Of a DNA stretch of 5,671 bases, positions 5,013 through 5,671 are shown piece after piece (position 1 is the first letter of the stretch; every line of letters starts with the position of its first letter). Position numbers and translations under genes: made by a program. The stretch lies in the NCBI GenBank assembly GCA_028867395.1, contig JAGWGO010000111.1, positions 1 through 5,671 on the forward strand, in the 5' to 3' direction. The stretch comes from Nitrososphaerota archaeon (GTDB taxonomy: Archaea; Thermoproteota; Nitrososphaeria; Nitrososphaerales; Nitrosopumilaceae). The notes under the pieces are model-generated. The model ran no database searches. It was not told where the DNA came from and worked only from the letters and a program-made list of their open reading frames with translations.

Positions 5013-5168
5013 TTGAAGATTCCTGAGAGATGCCCTATTTGCAGGAAAAAGTTCACAGAACATTCAGAATTACAGGATAAAATTTGTAGGATTATTGCGA
5101 TAAAAGAATTTGGAACATGCTGCCCTGGATTTGATGTACAATACAGACCTTCTTTCGAATGCAACTGA
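5013..5168 (+). CDS. 51-residue Cys-rich zinc-finger-like protein
   Basis: The frame runs from TTG at 5013 (or the adjacent in-frame TTG at 5010) to TGA at 5166-5168. The product begins KIPERCPICRKKF, a clear CxxC zinc knuckle (C7, C10), followed by H17 and C25. It ends with a second Cys group, C36-C37, within the segment GTCCPGFDVQYRPSFECN (C50). The CPxC start and a distal Cys pair are typical of small zinc-binding proteins; at least four ligands are available. Between the groups is a helical stretch (SELQDKICRIIAIKEFG). An in-frame TAA at 4998-5000 limits the start to these TTG codons, and a good TATA box lies 27 bases before 5013. The minus-strand frame across the same bases looks like a shadow. 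Function unknown; DNA/RNA contact or metal sensing would fit the knuckle. The long coherent Cys pattern makes it a likely true gene. Confidence 0.65.
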   Translation: MKIPERCPICRKKFTEHSELQDKICRIIAIKEFGTCCPGFDVQYRPSFECN

Positions 5169-5196
5169 TTGCAAAACTGTAACAAAGCTACGCCAG

Positions 5197-5204
5197 TTTT
5201 TAAT
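5197..5204 (+). promoter_or_regulatory. TATA-like box ahead of the degraded coding region
   Basis: TTTTTAAT is centred about 22 bases before an ATG at 5223, slightly closer than in the intact genes. It is a reasonable archaeal TATA box, now facing a frame that closes after nine codons. Confidence 0.4.
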
Positions 5205-5222
5205 TCTCCTTGAATGTATAAT

Positions 5223-5538
5223 ATGTGGATAGATTTTGTATCTGGTTAAAAATGCTATTTCTAACAAATGTCTCGCATCATCAACCGAAGAAGCAAACAG
5301 TATCCTTAAAACATTACAGATTACTTTTATGCTCTTGTTTACTACACTGCAAAGGTTCATGGCCTCAAAGACATCCCGTCCAACGAAGAGAAAGACATCA
5401 CGATGTATTCAACTAATAACAATAGTTGGAAAATACATTTTATTATAATCCTTGAGAATCAGAAACCAAATGCAATAATGATTATCATTGTTGATAATCT
5501 GCAAGATAACAAATTAACTTGGAACCGCCACTTATGTC
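5223..5538 (+). pseudogene. Possible decayed gene with two frameshifts
   Basis: Protein-like sequence appears in successive frames. From ATG at 5223 the first frame gives MWIDFVSG and stops at 5247-5249. A second frame, open from about 5233, gives NAISNKC, then STEEANSILKTLQ (to about 5319). The first frame then resumes at about 5319 with DYFYALVYYTAKVHGLKDIP, continues with SNEEKDI and a beta-rich stretch around WKIHFIIILENQKP, and stays open past 5538. Each piece has the helix-like or strand-like pattern of real protein, while the other frames in those places do not. One insertion near 5236-5245 and one deletion near 5312-5322 would join them. No frame has a convincing intact gene with a start here. 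Part of the open third piece beyond 5538 is a shadow of the next gene. I recognise no family. It could be chance, sequencing error or true decay. Confidence 0.33.
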
Positions 5539-5671
5539 ATGATAAACCGGTATCTCTTTTACACTGCAGTTTTTGTAATCGTGATTTATGGAATAAGTTT
5601 CAGTCTTGCTTACGGATATGCCGATATAGGCCAAATCATGGCAAACAAGTATTATCTCACGTTAAATAACA
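5539..5671 (+). CDS. Exported or membrane-anchored protein, N-terminal part (3' truncated by window)
   Basis: The frame starts at ATG 5539, after an in-frame TAA at 5515-5517, and is still open at the last base, giving 44 codons. The N-terminus has one Arg (MINRY), then about 20 hydrophobic residues (LFYTAVFVIVIYGISFSLAY), a classic signal peptide or single anchor helix. A polar mature region follows (ADIGQIMANKYYLTLNN). The protein is therefore likely placed outside the cell membrane. A weak TATA-like AAATTAA (5511-5517) is centred 25 bases upstream and no Shine-Dalgarno is visible. The overlapping frame that encodes a Cys-containing peptide over the same bases lacks this organisation and ends at 5669, so it is taken as a shadow. 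Family cannot be assigned from the fragment. Confidence 0.65.
   Translation, partial: MINRYLFYTAVFVIVIYGISFSLAYGYADIGQIMANKYYLTLNN

Noticed and set aside
5070..5360. 96-codon minus-strand frame near the zinc-finger-like gene
   Set aside because: It is antisense to the patterned CPxC frame and has no TATA box upstream on its strand that I can see.
5403..5669. 88-codon frame ending with a Cys-rich tail
   Set aside because: Its second half overlaps the signal-peptide gene starting at 5539; only its first part is kept, within the decayed-gene candidate.

Overview
The window reads as chromosomal DNA of an AT-rich archaeon, most likely a member of the Nitrososphaeria (Thaumarchaeota, the ammonia-oxidising lineage). 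This rests on several things seen in the sequence. There is a ceruloplasmin-like two-domain multicopper oxidase next to a ZIP-type permease, a pair I associate with this lineage. There are stand-alone universal stress proteins. Many TTG starts have an archaeal TATA box about 24-28 bases upstream and no Shine-Dalgarno, which is leaderless architecture. Several very small Cys/His-rich proteins are also present. The lineage is inferred from gene style; no rRNA marker is present.

Layout. (1) Bases 1-1869, +: the 3' end of a ZIP-like permease gene, then 4 bases later a membrane-anchored multicopper oxidase with complete type 1, 2 and 3 copper motifs. They look like one operon for metal uptake or oxidation at the cell surface. 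(2) 1870-2604: a gene-poor stretch that appears to hold two very small genes, a one-helix membrane peptide (2097-2276) and a 36-residue Cys-rich zinc-ribbon-like peptide (2343-2453). (3) 2605-3733, +: two UspA-type universal stress proteins, separated by about 250 bases that contain a long interrupted inverted repeat just before the second gene's promoter. (4) 3783-3935, -: a 50-residue Cys/His-rich peptide convergent with the second stress protein, with a textbook TTTAAATA box. (5) 4123-4935, +: an orphan ParB-like protein, divergent from the small peptide. Their shared intergenic region carries an 18-base palindrome, and an inverted repeat brackets the ParB-like gene's promoter. (6) 5013-5168, +: a 51-residue zinc-finger-like peptide with its own TATA box. 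(7) 5223-5538: a region that looks like a decayed, frameshifted gene. (8) 5539 to the end, +: the start of an exported or membrane-anchored protein cut off by the window edge.

The main hidden content is four to five genes of about 36-60 codons and one truncated gene that an ordinary length cutoff would miss. Three of the small ones are Cys-rich and probably bind metal. Together with the ZIP/multicopper oxidase pair and the stress proteins they suggest, but do not prove, a metal- and stress-oriented neighbourhood. No tRNA, rRNA, CRISPR array or insertion sequence is recognisable.
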